Part shown: positions 19,001-27,988 of the stretch, piece after piece | Position numbering within the stretch: position 1 is the stretch's first letter | Layout of the letters: each line of letters starts with the position of its first letter | Assembly: GCA_019693395.1 (NCBI GenBank) | Contig: JAAMXP010000150.1 | Coordinates: forward strand, 1-28,260 | Direction: 5' to 3' | Origin: Ettlia oleoabundans | Lineage: Eukaryota > Chlorophyta > Chlorophyceae > Chlamydomonadales | Length of the DNA: 28,260 nt | Position numbers and translations under genes: made by a program | The notes under the pieces: model-generated | Told to the model about the DNA's origin: nothing | Seen by the model: only the letters and a program-made list of their open reading frames with translations | Database searches by the model: none

Positions 19001-21211
19001 GGCGCAGGAGTGTGGCACAGCTGTTGGCAACGTGGCAGCAGGAGAGCACAGCATGGGAGTGTAGCGGGGCTGTCACCAGCTGGCGATCTGCAACCGGCAG
19101 CTGGACCTCGCCTCTAACTTGGGAAGGCTGCATCCATGCAGCGCAAAACAACAGCAAGAACAGCAAGCAGAGGCCCCAGGCCCAACTTGAAGGCTTCCCC
19201 TTGGGCCTCACTTGGAGGACATTTGCCCCCGGCCCTGCCTGGAGGGCCTGCCCAGGGCCCCACATGAAGGCACCTCTCTATGGGCCCCACCTGGAGGACT
19301 ATGATGATGAAAGTAGGAATACGCAGCACGGCGCCGATGTCCGCGGCAATCGGCCGTGCTGCCGCTCGCAAGCGTTGCATTGTGCTGCCCAGCTGACGTG
19401 GCGACATGCTGGCCAGCATGCCTGGCGCTGGCGCTGGCGCTGACTGCACTGCCTGCTGCCCTGCGTGAAAGCTGGTAGCGGTTCCATTAATGCTTGCCAT
19501 TGCCGCACTGGAAGAGAAGTCATCGGCAGCACTACCATCACCCGCACGTCTGCCATGCAGTGGCTCCAGTTCGGCTCCATCATTAGCTCCATCCTCCACA
19601 ACCTTATCCTCCGAAGTTCCTGATGCACCCACGCTGCCTTCTCGCTGCACTTGCTGCAACTTGCCAGCTGCTGCGCCACCCTCCACATCCATATCCACAA
19701 CCGGCAACTTCTCCGCAGGAGTGGCTGACTGTCGGGACTTGGCTGGATCTTCACTCAAGAGAAGATTGGCAACCCCAGCGGCACCGCTTACGGCAGCAAG
19801 AGACACAAAGGCGAAGCGCCAGCCGTCCAAGCCCAGGGGGCGGTGCGAGCCTGCGTCAGGGCGTGGCAAGCAGAACAAGAGAAAAACCGTCAACATTTGC
19901 AAAATGAAGTTGCACGACAATGCTATTCACACCCACATCAGAAGTAGCTACGGCAGCCGTCGGCCATGACACAGCCCATGACACAGCCCATAACGACCGC
20001 AATCCTCACAATCACATGCCAAGCACTTCCCGTCTCCCCCGATAGGAAGCTCAGCCCACCCACCCATGTTTGTGGCATACAGCGCCCCCAGCATGCCCCC
20101 CATTGCCGCTGTAAGGTACAGCAGGCCAAAGGCGCGTCCACGCTGCGCCTCTATGAACAGGTCAGCTATCAGGCTCTGCACGGGAGAGAGCGATGGCAGC
20201 GACGGCGCAGGGTTTTAACGACAGAGAAGTGAGGAAGGGCTTTGAGAATGAGGTGTGTAGTTGACAGATCAGCTATGAGGCTCTGCAAGGGAGATAGCGA
20301 CCGAGCAACGAACCCAGATGTTAAGAAAGAAGCAAGAAATGAGCAGTTAAGCTGGCAGGCTCTCCAGCGATTGGAGGAGAGGAGGTCAAGCAGGAAAGCG
20401 CCTGAGCGGCAGCAATAGGTACCCCAACACCAGCAAACTACCCAACTGCACTTATTTGGGTTTGGGTTGCAGGAATTGGGTTAGCCGTATGCTGGAAAAA
20501 TGAGGACTGGAAGGCATCATCAAGTGCAGTGGACACATGGGGCAACTGTGTGGTTGAAGTTCAGACATACGGCAGTTGTGCTGTTGCAATGCACACTCAT
20601 GGCAAATGTGCGGTTGCAGTGCGAACATATCGCAGTCGTTCGGTGGCAGTGCACAAATAGGGTAGATGTACGGGCCTGCTTGCCTGAGCGTTTGGGAGCA
20701 CGAGGGCCAGTCCCAGCCCATTCAAGCCCCAGATGGCGGCGCCGGCTGCGAGCGAGTTGCAGGTTGCAAAGGCGGCTGTGCATGCGCTCCAGAGCAGGCA
20801 GCCGCAGCCTACGACGCGACCACGATGCAGGCAATGCCCTGCAGGGGTGGGCGGGAGCGAGAAACCGCCGGCAGCAGGGGCATCGTCAGTGCGCGAACAG
20901 ATTGGTAGATGGGTTGGAGGCGGTCACAGAAAAATATTTCGCAACCCTTCAAGCAACCTAGTCGCTGCCACCATGGATTTGGCAGCAATTCTAATTTCAC
21001 CTGCGATGCCGCCGATGGGTGCGCTGAGAGCCTGCACCAGAGCACGGCTTAGGGTAATGTAGCCTAGCTGGGTGGGGGTGGCGGAAAAGGCGGCACCAAT
21101 AAAGCGGTACACAGCTGGAACCATCTGCTCATCACAGCGCTCCAGCACGGCCGCCAGGCTGGCCAGCACCGCTGTGCGCATGCGGTAGGGGGCAATGGGT
21201 GTGGCTTCCAT
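16018..21211 (-). CDS. major facilitator superfamily transporter, plant UNE2-like
   Basis: Thirteen inferred exons: 21211-21001, 20838-20684, 20175-20064, 19850-19291, 18834-18723, 18371-18283, 18106-18062, 17796-17682, 17487-17431, 17279-17202, 16860-16756, 16527-16464 and 16297-16018. All phases agree, giving 660 residues. Family marks: FSATPTQLGYITLSRALVQA and GHCLHRGRVVG after the second helix (the place of the MFS GxxxDRxxRR motif, with its Asp missing), GLALVLPNAQSLIADLF, RGRAFGLLYLTAAMGGMLG, a charged central loop of about 150 residues (about 185-335), then GSIPWSALVFLTLYLQLLGM, GGLIGGIVGD, RIAVTQFSVSIGIPFACLIF, WPAPACNHPVFAEIVPPFRR, FEGAIAACAAPLVG and VVPWTFTLLLYTGLHWTYP. The roughly 90-residue polar tail should be cytosolic. 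Substrate unknown; plant relatives are annotated only as MFS. Three introns are GC-AG, and three carry copies of their own splice junctions. Confidence 0.88.
17488..17681 (-). other. GC-AG intron 8 of the transporter
   Basis: Donor GCAG|GCAAGC and acceptor ctcctgcag. The splice joins NHPVFA to EIVPPFRRNLVYAF, an uninterrupted conserved loop of this family. The intron also holds two copies of a 19-base unit (agccacattgcaaac) near 17607-17645. Confidence 0.85.
17769..17906 (-). repeat. 70-bp tandem duplication spanning the exon 8 acceptor
   Basis: Copies at 17769-17838 and 17839-17906 are nearly identical. The inner copy contains the real acceptor and the codons for GLPRSGTTH at the start of exon 8. 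The outer copy, inside intron 7, repeats acceptor and codons, with a decoy exon start at 17866. Because 70 is not a multiple of three, using the decoy shifts the frame. Confidence 0.9.
18107..18282 (-). other. GC-AG intron 6 of the transporter
   Basis: Donor ACACAG|GCAAGT and acceptor cctccgcag. It joins HGRIAVTQ to FSVSIGIPFACLIF, a contiguous transmembrane entry in this family. Confidence 0.85.
19178..19297 (-). repeat. repeat of about 26 bp, five copies, carrying a 5' splice site
   Basis: On the plus strand, units of the form gggccccacctggagg lie at 19282, 19255, about 19230, 19203 and about 19178. On the minus strand the first is the real exon 4 end and donor (CTCCAG|GTGGGG at 19291). 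The others read CTTCAT|GTGGGG, CTCCAG|GCAGGG, CTCCAA|GTGAGG and CTTCAA|GTTGGG, giving a ladder of donor-like sites inside intron 4. Confidence 0.85.
20157..20306 (-). repeat. duplicated acceptor and exon 3 start in transporter intron 2
   Basis: The segment around the exon 3 acceptor (exon start 20175, encoding SLIADL) recurs 107 bases upstream, with a decoy exon start at 20282 that again encodes SLIADL after tgcag. From the decoy the frame soon meets a stop, because 107 is not a multiple of three. Confidence 0.85.
20176..20683 (-). other. GC-AG intron 2 of the transporter
   Basis: Donor GCTCAG|GCAAGC and acceptor cgtgcag. It joins GLALVLPNAQ to SLIADLF, a strongly conserved uninterrupted segment in the family. 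At 508 bases it is the longest intron of the gene and holds both a 30-bp repeat array and a copy of its own acceptor. Confidence 0.87.
20521..20670. repeat. 30-bp tandem repeat, five diverged copies
   Basis: Units begin at 20521, 20551, 20581, 20611 and 20641. Each has the shape gcggttgcagtgc...catat.gcag..gt with clear sequence drift. It lies within intron 2 of the transporter. The period keeps all frames open on the minus strand, which explains a spurious frame with ten-residue Cys/His repeats. Confidence 0.85.
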
Positions 21212-21666
21212 GGCAACGTCGACCGCAGGCGCTGCCCAGGTTATATTGCTGGCGTTGCAACGCGTTCACCCGCCGCCGAGGGCGGCAGCCGGCCGACGCA
21301 GCGGTGCGGTCCTCTGCGGCGCTGAGGCCTTGATATGCTGCCACGTGAGATTCACTATGGCCACCAGAGAGGCTGAGGTGCGCGAGAGGCTCTCCCGGAG
21401 ATGCCCGACATGAGACTGGGAGGTAATGGCGTGATCAGCCCGTGCCCCTACCAAGCCAGAACGCATAGGTGCAGCAAGGAAGCCTCCAAGGTGACAAATG
21501 AAGCTGGCAGAAACACATGCTGACCTGGCGCGCGCCGTCAAGCGGAGCTGTCAGCATCCTCGCGCCTTTGCACTTCCACTGTTGTTGGTGCATCGTGTGT
21601 TCGTCTTGCATCCTCTCCTCGCACGTCCAGCGAGCTCGACGCTTCCGCAGCCTTTGAAACGGGCCA
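21212..21666. promoter_or_regulatory. divergent intergenic region, candidate shared promoter
   Basis: 455 bases between the ATG of the transporter (minus) and the ATG of the coiled-coil gene (plus). Both 5' leaders and both promoters must lie here. I see no clear TATA box. No open frame resembles a known protein. Confidence 0.5.
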
Positions 21667-23059
21667 ATGTCGTCTTCTCAGGAAGCGTCCGAAGCTGCAA
21701 GCACACATAGACGCACCAGCAGTCACAAACGCAAGAGCGGGCGCCGAGGTGAGCGCAGATGTGCGGGCCCCAACCACCCAAGTGCCTCCGACCCTCCCGC
21801 TGTTGTTTTTTTCACAGCCACTCTAACTGCATCAACTTGATGCTCAGGTGCCAAGGAGAACCGAGTGCCGGCAGCAGAGCTGGGGGCGGTGCTGGCAGCA
21901 GGTGCTGCGGCCGTTGGGTTCAGTCTGTTGCGCCGCCTGCACTCCAAGAGCTGCGATCTGGCACGACAGCTGTCAGACACACGCAGCGAGCTGGAATCAA
22001 AATCCTCGCAGCTCTCCGATCTGCTGGATGAGCTGCAAACAACACGGTGCGGGTTCCGGTGGGGCGGCAGGGGTTGAGTAGGCACTTCAACTGCAAACGA
22101 CAGGGGGGGGGAACGTGACAAGAAGCCCACTGATTGGTCAGCCAGCATGTCATGTTGCCGTCGCAGCTTTGCCCCAGCTTTTGATGACAGCAATAGCAGG
22201 CGCGGTGCGGCATCCTGCACCCCACTTATTGGCAGCCATTCCCGTCCACCCCCCACTGGATGTGTGCAACTCTGTTGGACCACATTTGCAAATTCAGCTG
22301 CCCTGCCTCTGCAGGGAGGCTCTAGCCAGCACCAGCCACGACCTGGAGGCAAAGGTGGCGGCTCTAGAAGCACAGCAGCAGCATCTGGAAGCGCAGCAGG
22401 CGCAGCTGGAGGCGGCGCTGGGAGAGCTGGGCAGCAGCCGCAGCCGCATCCAGCTGATTGAGAAGGAGCTGCAGGTGGGACTGCCAGGCAGGGCGCCAAA
22501 ACTCAGGTTATTTTACCCCTCTTTTGTGCAACAATCCGAGGGCCAACAAGATCAAGAAATGGACAAAAAGCGGGGGTCTTTTACACGGACATTACGGGAG
22601 TGGGGGAACATGTGGCTGTCAAGGTGACGCTGCAGCAAGGATCCAGGGGGTGTGCACGGGAAGAAGGATCACGAGCTGGCCCTGCACGTGCATATGGGTG
22701 CAGGACAGGGGGGCTGCAACGGTGTGAGTATGGATGGCTTGCTTAGCACGCAAAGCCGGCATCGTAATTCACTGGTCAATGTGCGCTTTCAGCAACACAA
22801 GATGCTCGGACTTCTGCACAGTCCACTTCGTAGCTTGCAGCATTCTGTGCAGCTGGCAGTGGCCGCTGCAGCAGAAACTCTTAGCTTGGGTGCCGTGCCA
22901 CTTTTCCAATTCTTCGTTCTCTCATATAATATCTCTTCTGAAATGTTGTTGGTGGTGCTTTGCATTCTGCAGAACACGCGGCGACACATGCGGAGCCAGG
23001 CTGAGGAGCTAGAGCGTGCACGTTACGACTTGGCTGCATCCCGCAACGGTTTGGACTGA
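21667..23059 (+). CDS. small membrane-anchored(?) coiled-coil protein
   Basis: Inferred exons 21667-21748, 21848-22046, 22315-22474 and 22973-23059, with phases 1, 2 and 0, all GT-AG, giving 175 residues. The first 30 residues are Ser-rich and basic (HRRTSSHKRKSGRRG). Residues about 34-54 are hydrophobic and Ala/Gly-rich (AAELGAVLAAGAAAVGFSLL), long enough for one membrane helix. From about 58 to the C-terminus it is a heptad-rich coiled coil (SDTRSELESKSSQLSDLLDE, LEAQQQHLEAQQAQLEAAL). No catalytic motif is visible and I do not recognise the family. A tethering or scaffolding role is only an inference. The basic N-terminus could be a nuclear signal or lie on the cytosolic side of a membrane. 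The exon structure is well supported by phases; the function is unknown. Confidence 0.7.
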
Positions 23060-23595
23060 TTAGGAAGGCTGTGGTGGTTGCTGGCTGCAGACCAGCCTTG
23101 ATTTTGCAGTTTTGCGTTATTTGTGAGCTTTGTTGATGTAGCGGTAACATGTTGTAGCGCTTTTTTCCACTTATCTTCACTTCCCTGCTCTTTCTGCTGC
23201 TGCTTGTCTTCTTGTTTCCCTGCATTGCATCTCACGCCCTATCATCCTGGGTTTTGCGGCTTTCGGCAGCCGTTGCGTTGCATTTCTGCTGCTGGTCTCC
23301 TGCCGCTGGCGAAGCACCAGTCAAAGAGCTTCATAAAGGCCTAGAAGAACGTCTGTAACCATCTGAGTGGTTGCCACAGCTTTGCCCCATCCTCATCAGC
23401 GGCGGATTGAGCTGCCACTGCAGTACATTTGCAGGAGGTTGCAGTACTCATTTGAGGATTCTCTCCACCCGACACAGGTCTTTTGAGTGCTCATTATTCT
23501 ATCTTGCTTCCCGGTCTACTGCACGGTGTCCGTCGCCACGTTCCCTCCTACCGCCCAAAGCTCCAGCGCCGTATTCTTTCAGCCGGTTGCTCGAT
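23060..23595. other. spacer between coiled-coil and plastid genes
   Basis: 536 bases between two plus-strand genes: the coiled-coil gene's 3' untranslated region with a TGTAA signal at 23354-23358, then presumably the promoter and leader of the plastid gene. No supported gene. Confidence 0.6.
23354..23358 (+). terminator. TGTAA polyadenylation signal, coiled-coil gene
   Basis: TGTAA on the plus strand 295 bases past the inferred stop, the usual chlorophyte signal. It is the only copy I see in this spacer. Confidence 0.5.
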
Positions 23596-25952
23596 ATGCT
23601 TGCAGTTAGCACCGTGCAGTGCAATGGCGCCTCTGTGGGGCGACTCAGCAGCAGCCGCAGCCCCAGCCTGCGTGGCCGCGCGGCAGCAGCGTCGGCGCCA
23701 GCCTTTTTCACCACCAGGCCAGCCAGGCAGTTGGCTGTCGTGAGGTCACAAGGTAACGCGCGGCAGGCTCGCCAAGCACTGGCTGGCGGGGGCCAGCAGT
23801 TGGTGCAATGGCATGTGCCGCCAGGCGCTTCCGCCGCTGCCACTCACTGTTGATGTTCTAGCAGAGGCTCTCTTGATCTGCACTTGGTGCCTGCTGTGGG
23901 TGCTGCAGCAAATGATGAGGACGATGATGACTTTGAGGCCCGCCTGGCAGCCCTGAAGAAGGCAAAGGGCGAGACGCCATATGGTAAGAAATGCCAGTGC
24001 CGCCTTTAGCAACCTGTTCATGCGCACTAGGGGCCTCCTGTGCAGCTTTGAGTGCACCTGGCTGTCTCCCACCCACTGGCTGGGCAGGTCGTGCAGCCAG
24101 AGTGCAGGATACCCACGTTGCATTGTATGCAAGCTGTAGAGTGCTTGCATGGTGTGGTCAGTGGCCCCCAAGAGGGACGTTGCAGGACTGCTGGGTAACT
24201 CTGCGCCTCTGTTCCTTCGGGGGCATCGTCTGCTGCAGGCGAGGGCAAGAAGGCGGCGGCCAAGCCCGAGAAGCGGCCGCCTGCTGGAAAGAAGAAGGAG
24301 TATGACTTCAGCAATGAGTCTCTTGTGTTTGAGACAGGTTGGGTTGGTTTGTAGTTTTGTTCTGTGTGTTTGGTGCGGATATGCCGATTCGCCGCGTTAT
24401 GGTACCGCTTTATGGTATCGCTTTATGGTACCGATGCACCAGCCGGGCTATCACACTTGACTTGCCATCTAATATATTAGAATCACCATGACAGCAAGCC
24501 AAAGTGCCTGCTGTTTCTCTTCCCTGGCTCCCCACCTGCAGCCCCCCACCGCGGCGACCTGGCGGTGAACATAGCGCTGGGCATCACCCTCATCTGGCTG
24601 CCGCTGTCTGTTGCCGGTGAGCCTCCCAACACCTCCCAAAAGAAGGGGGGCAGGACCCAGTGAGGGGAGTTGATCCTACCCACAGCTCAGCGAGAGTCTG
24701 GGGGCACTAGTCAGGGGGTGACTCCAGGATGGGAATCAACACCCTCATCTGGCTGGCGCTGTCTGTTGCCAGTGAGCCCCCAAAAGACACTTCACCCCAT
24801 ACCAGCCGCGTCCCTGGCTGCTCTGCTACATATCAGCAGGCGATAGCATCGCCAGGCCGGCATGCAGGAGGGCCCTACCCTCGATGCCTGTTCTTCTACT
24901 ACATTCTATGACGTGACTGTTTTTTGCACGACGCACTCTGTCGCAGGGCAGTGTGCAAGTCACGCAGGAGGGCTCTCCTTGCCGCTGCTGCTGCCGATCC
25001 TGTCAGCGTCCCTTGCCTGGCATTGCTTTCTTCCTTGCCTTTCTGGGCAGCACTGGCCACAGGCCGGCATGCCTAACACCTTTGCCTCGCCCTCCACCTT
25101 GTTTACCTGTTTGCACCTTGTTGGCTGGCTGTTTGCATTGCAGCTGTCGGCCGCGGGCTGTTTGTGAAGTATCGGTTCACTGACCGCCGCATTAGCGTCA
25201 TCACCAACGCGCCGTGGCAGAGTGAGTGTGCTGAGAGGTCTCGGTATGTCCTTGCCGGCTGCAGAACGGTGTGGCAAGCAGCAGACACGACACCCAGCTG
25301 ATGCTTGGATTCATGATCACAAGGACATGTTCCTTCATGCTTTTCTGTGCAACGTGCACATGAGCAGCAGGGAGGCCGCAAGCGAGGAGATATCGTAAAG
25401 TTTGTCTTTCTTTCTTTAATATTATGTTGTACAACCACTGCGTACAACTTGTACCTTCACGCCATGCACGCTATGCTGTGCTGCAGATGAGCAGCTGGAC
25501 GCCGCCTACGAGGAGGTGGCCCAGGTGGTGTCAGTTGGTCGCGGGGTGGGAGCCTGGGGAGACATGGTGGTCACCCTCAGGGACGGCAGCAAGATTGAGA
25601 TGCGATCCCTGCCACGGTGAGGTCTTTGTGGATGCTTCCCTGCCGTCTTAAAGCAGTCTTCTACAAAGGTCTTCTACAAGGCAGTCTACAAAGGTCTCTT
25701 AACAAAAAAAAACTCACATCCCTGCCCACGTTGCTGCTGCCACCTTGTTCATGGTTTTGATCAACACCCAACCACCGCTCATTTGCGCTTCATTGCCCCT
25801 TTTGCAATCCCTGCAGCTTCAAGGAGATGGAGGCTTACATCCTTGCACGGCGCGACGAGCTGACAGGACGCAATCGCAACCAGGGTGGCAGCGGCGGCGA
25901 CGGCGGCAAGGCTGCGGAGGCGGCAGCGGCGGCCCCCAAGGGCTTTGCATGA
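23596..25952 (+). CDS. predicted chloroplast membrane protein with PH-like domain
   Basis: Inferred exons 23596-23752, 23909-23983, 24239-24337, 24542-24616, 25144-25221, 25487-25616 and 25817-25952, giving 249 residues. The first five introns are phase 1 and the last phase 2. Residues 1-52 are a typical transit peptide: Ser/Ala/Arg-rich, hydroxylated, hardly any acidic residues, ending RQLAVVRSQ. An acidic and Lys-rich linker follows (DEDDDDFEARLAALKKAKGE), then one membrane helix (LAVNIALGITLIWLPLSVAA), then a compact region with alternating strands: YRFTDRRISVITNAPW, EEVAQVVSVGRGVGAWGDMV and VTLRDGSKIEMRSLPRFKEM. This resembles the bacterial PH fold of small membrane proteins in cyanobacteria and plastids, by pattern only. 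Biochemical role unknown. The start of exon 2 could instead lie upstream, near 23869, in the same frame. Intron 4 contains a copy of the exon 4 end. Confidence 0.8.
24398..24436. repeat. short direct repeats in plastid-gene intron 3
   Basis: The unit ttatggta(c/t)cgc is repeated three times in close succession within the intron between 24337 and 24542. Simple repeat. Confidence 0.7.
24583..24787 (+). repeat. exon 4 end with its donor duplicated into intron 4
   Basis: The last 31 or so coding bases of exon 4 plus the donor (caccctcatctggctgccgc and onward, to gtgagcc) recur 155 bases downstream at about 24740-24778. The core of 39 bases shows two differences: one C-to-G and a G-to-A at the last exon base. 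The copy keeps GTGAG. A looser match continues for a short distance beyond. Confidence 0.9.
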
Positions 25953-26809
25953 TAGCCCCCCTTGCAGCCTGCCGCACAGATGGGCAGCGAGGCAGCCAAG
26001 CCGCTCGTGGCAGATGGACTGCGCATCCTGTAGGCGGGCAGCGGATAGGAATGAGCAGCCTGCAGCCCGACAGCAGATGGGAGTCTTGAGCCGCGGGCAG
26101 GCGGGCAGTGATGGGAGGTGCAGCTTGGCAGGCCGGCAGTTGATGGGTTGAGCACTGTTGCGCATTATTTTCAGAGCTGCACAGCATTGCCAGCCGCAGG
26201 CAGCTTGTTAAAGCATCGCCGGCCAAAGGGCGGCTCGCCCAAGCTTGGCTCACTCAAGAATGGCTGGTTGCGGGAGCGGTTGTTGCTGATGCAACCTCTG
26301 ATGCGATCCGAGTACATCAAGCTTTATGGCATTCCTGCACACACTTGTTGGCTGTTACCTGAGTAAGTTGCTTTTTATGGCATCCCTGCGCTCATTGGCT
26401 GTTCGTGGATCATGGTATGAAGATTGTCTGGGCACTTGGTGTTTCGCCCTGTCGACCGTGCCGTGAAGATTTTGAAACCTCCAAACCCATTTTCATACCT
26501 TTCAAACCATTGCACTGTTTGATGCTGTGATTTTCGCTGTTTTTAATGACCCTTTCATACCACTTCGCTGTGATTGGCTGCCGATTCTGCCCTGAGGAGT
26601 GTGACATTTAGTGAGGTATGCTACAGAGGCAGGCTGAGCAAGGTGTAGCCTTACTGTCACGCCACAGCACTAGTTAGCAGTGCAGTTGCCACCATTTGCA
26701 CTGCCAGCAGAGGAACAGCGGCAGTCGTCAACAGGGCACACGATTCCCACCCCAGCCAGCGATGCGCAGCCCAGCAGGTAGGGATGCCGTGCAGGCAAGC
26801 AGCTTTGTA

Positions 26810-27020
26810 GCACTTTTTGTACCAAGCTTTATTGCAGCTTTGTAGCAAGCTTTGTATCACAGCTTCAATGTTGGTCAAACGAGTTTTGCAGCAAGCTTCA
26901 TGGCAAGCTTTATAGCAGCTTTAAAGCGACCTTTGTATTGAGCTTTAGGGTTTGTTGAACAAGTGTTGTAGATTGAACAAGTGTTGTAGAATGCAGCAAG
27001 CTTTATGGCATAGCTTTGTA
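26810..27020. repeat. degenerate AGCTTT repeat cluster
   Basis: About ten variants of agctttgtagca, caagctttatggca and similar, irregularly spaced. This is an AT-richer patch than its surroundings. It also contains a perfect 18-bp tandem pair. Confidence 0.75.
26955..26990. repeat. perfect 18-bp tandem duplication
   Basis: ttgaacaagtgttgtaga occurs at 26955-26972 and again immediately at 26973-26990 with no mismatch, in the 3' flank of the right-edge gene. Confidence 0.9.
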
Positions 27021-27025
27021 CTTCT

Positions 27026-27988
27026 TCAAGGCAGGAAAGGCTCTTCTTCCGCCTGCCCCCCTTCCCCAGCAAGGTCCATCAGCACCCCCAGAGTCTCACG
27101 CCTCACGCTTTCCAGCTGCTCCAGCACCGCATCGCTGGTAGGTGGCGGCGGCAGCGGCGGCGCCTCGCCGCCATCAGCACTGCCGCCCCGCCCCGCTGCC
27201 TGTTCCAGCAGCTCGGCCTGCATGGCGTTGAGGCTTTGTATGAACCGCCCCGGCCGCACCCAGTCCTGTGGCGCCTCCGCCGCAGCTCGCAGCTTCTCCC
27301 TCTGTGTGGCGTTGGGGCCAGGCTGGCCCGCGCCAGGCAGCCGCTCCGTATCTTTGGAAAGCGCATGCCGCAGCAGCGCCTGCCTGCACCGGCCATGCCA
27401 GCACAAACAAGAAGATGGAAATTAAATCCGCAAGCAGCAGCAGGCAGTGTGCGGGCCCGGAGCCCTTTCTGCAAGAACAAGGAGCACAACATGCGACCAG
27501 CGCATCCAGAAACCCGACCGCTGACGCCACAAATCTCCTCCCCAGTCACAAGGTGGCCTAGTCCCCCGCAATGGGAAACGCTGTTGCCTTTAACGTGGCA
27601 ATTGCAGATTCCCCACCGCCTGCTGTTGTCCACCTCTGTTGGGACAACCCCCCCACCCCCACCCCTACCCCACCCACCCACCCCCCCACACACACCACAC
27701 ACACACACCCGGGATTCCCCTCACCTCTCCTGGGACCCCGGCATCGCCATCAGTCGCTGCAGGAACACGGCACAGCTTTTGGGCACAGCACCCAGCTGCT
27801 GGAAGGGCTGGAGAAAGGCCGCCGCCGCCGCCGCATCCTCTGCACCGCTGCCGCCGCCACCCTCGCCGCCACCAGCAGTACTGTGAGTGGCACTGCCTGT
27901 GGTACTGCCGCTGCCTTGCATGAACTCGGCCTCTAGCAGCATCTGCTGAAGCTCCTCTCGAACCAAAACAAGGCGGGCAAGCAAGCGC
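27026..27988 (-). CDS. unrecognised protein, C-terminal end only
   Basis: Two inferred exons, 27988-27725 and 27383-27026, joined in phase by a GT-AG intron; the N-terminal part lies beyond the right edge. The visible roughly 207 residues include a helix rich in hydrophobic and charged residues (LLARLVLVREELQQMLLEAE), a Gly/Ala-rich linker, a compact segment (FLQPFQQLGAVPKSCAVFLQ and RQALLRHALSKDTERLPG across the junction), and a C-terminal part with Pro and acidic patches ending EEEPFLP. I cannot place it in a family. An acceptor-like site (gctgccacag) supports the upstream edge at 27988. The coding assignment rests on open frame, phase match and amino-acid texture. Confidence 0.6.
27640..27716. 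repeat. C-rich and (CA)n tract in the intron of the right-edge gene
   Basis: The plus strand is a near-continuous run of C with A, T or G interruptions ending in cacaca repeats. The minus strand, which is the transcribed sense, is therefore GGGTGGGTGGG-like and could form G-quadruplexes just after the donor at 27724. Confidence 0.8.

Larger units (their letters stand above)
25953..27025. other. convergent intergenic region
   Basis: About 1.07 kb between the stops of the plastid gene (plus) and the right-edge gene (minus), so it should hold two 3' untranslated regions. It contains short dispersed repeats, for example tttatggcat(t/c)cctgc near 26324 and 26373, and AAGCTT-rich repeats in its right third. 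No open frame here looks like a gene. Confidence 0.6.

Noticed and set aside
20521..20670. CRISPR-like array
   Set aside because: The 30-bp units are directly adjacent with no spacers, drift steadily, and lie in a eukaryotic intron. The 46-bp array at 3368-3535 was rejected for the same reasons.
20452..20721. Minus-strand frame with ten-residue Cys/His repeats resembling zinc fingers
   Set aside because: It overlaps transporter exon 2 in another frame and arises because a 30-bp intronic repeat keeps frames open. Spacing and residues do not match any zinc finger.
26100..27000. A gene in the convergent spacer
   Set aside because: Open frames are short, lack splice partners and overlap simple repeats. 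The region is explained as two 3' untranslated regions.
27026..27988. Assignment of the right-edge gene to a chloroplast DUF family
   Set aside because: The texture is vaguely similar to some plastid proteins, but no motif was specific enough, so no name is given.
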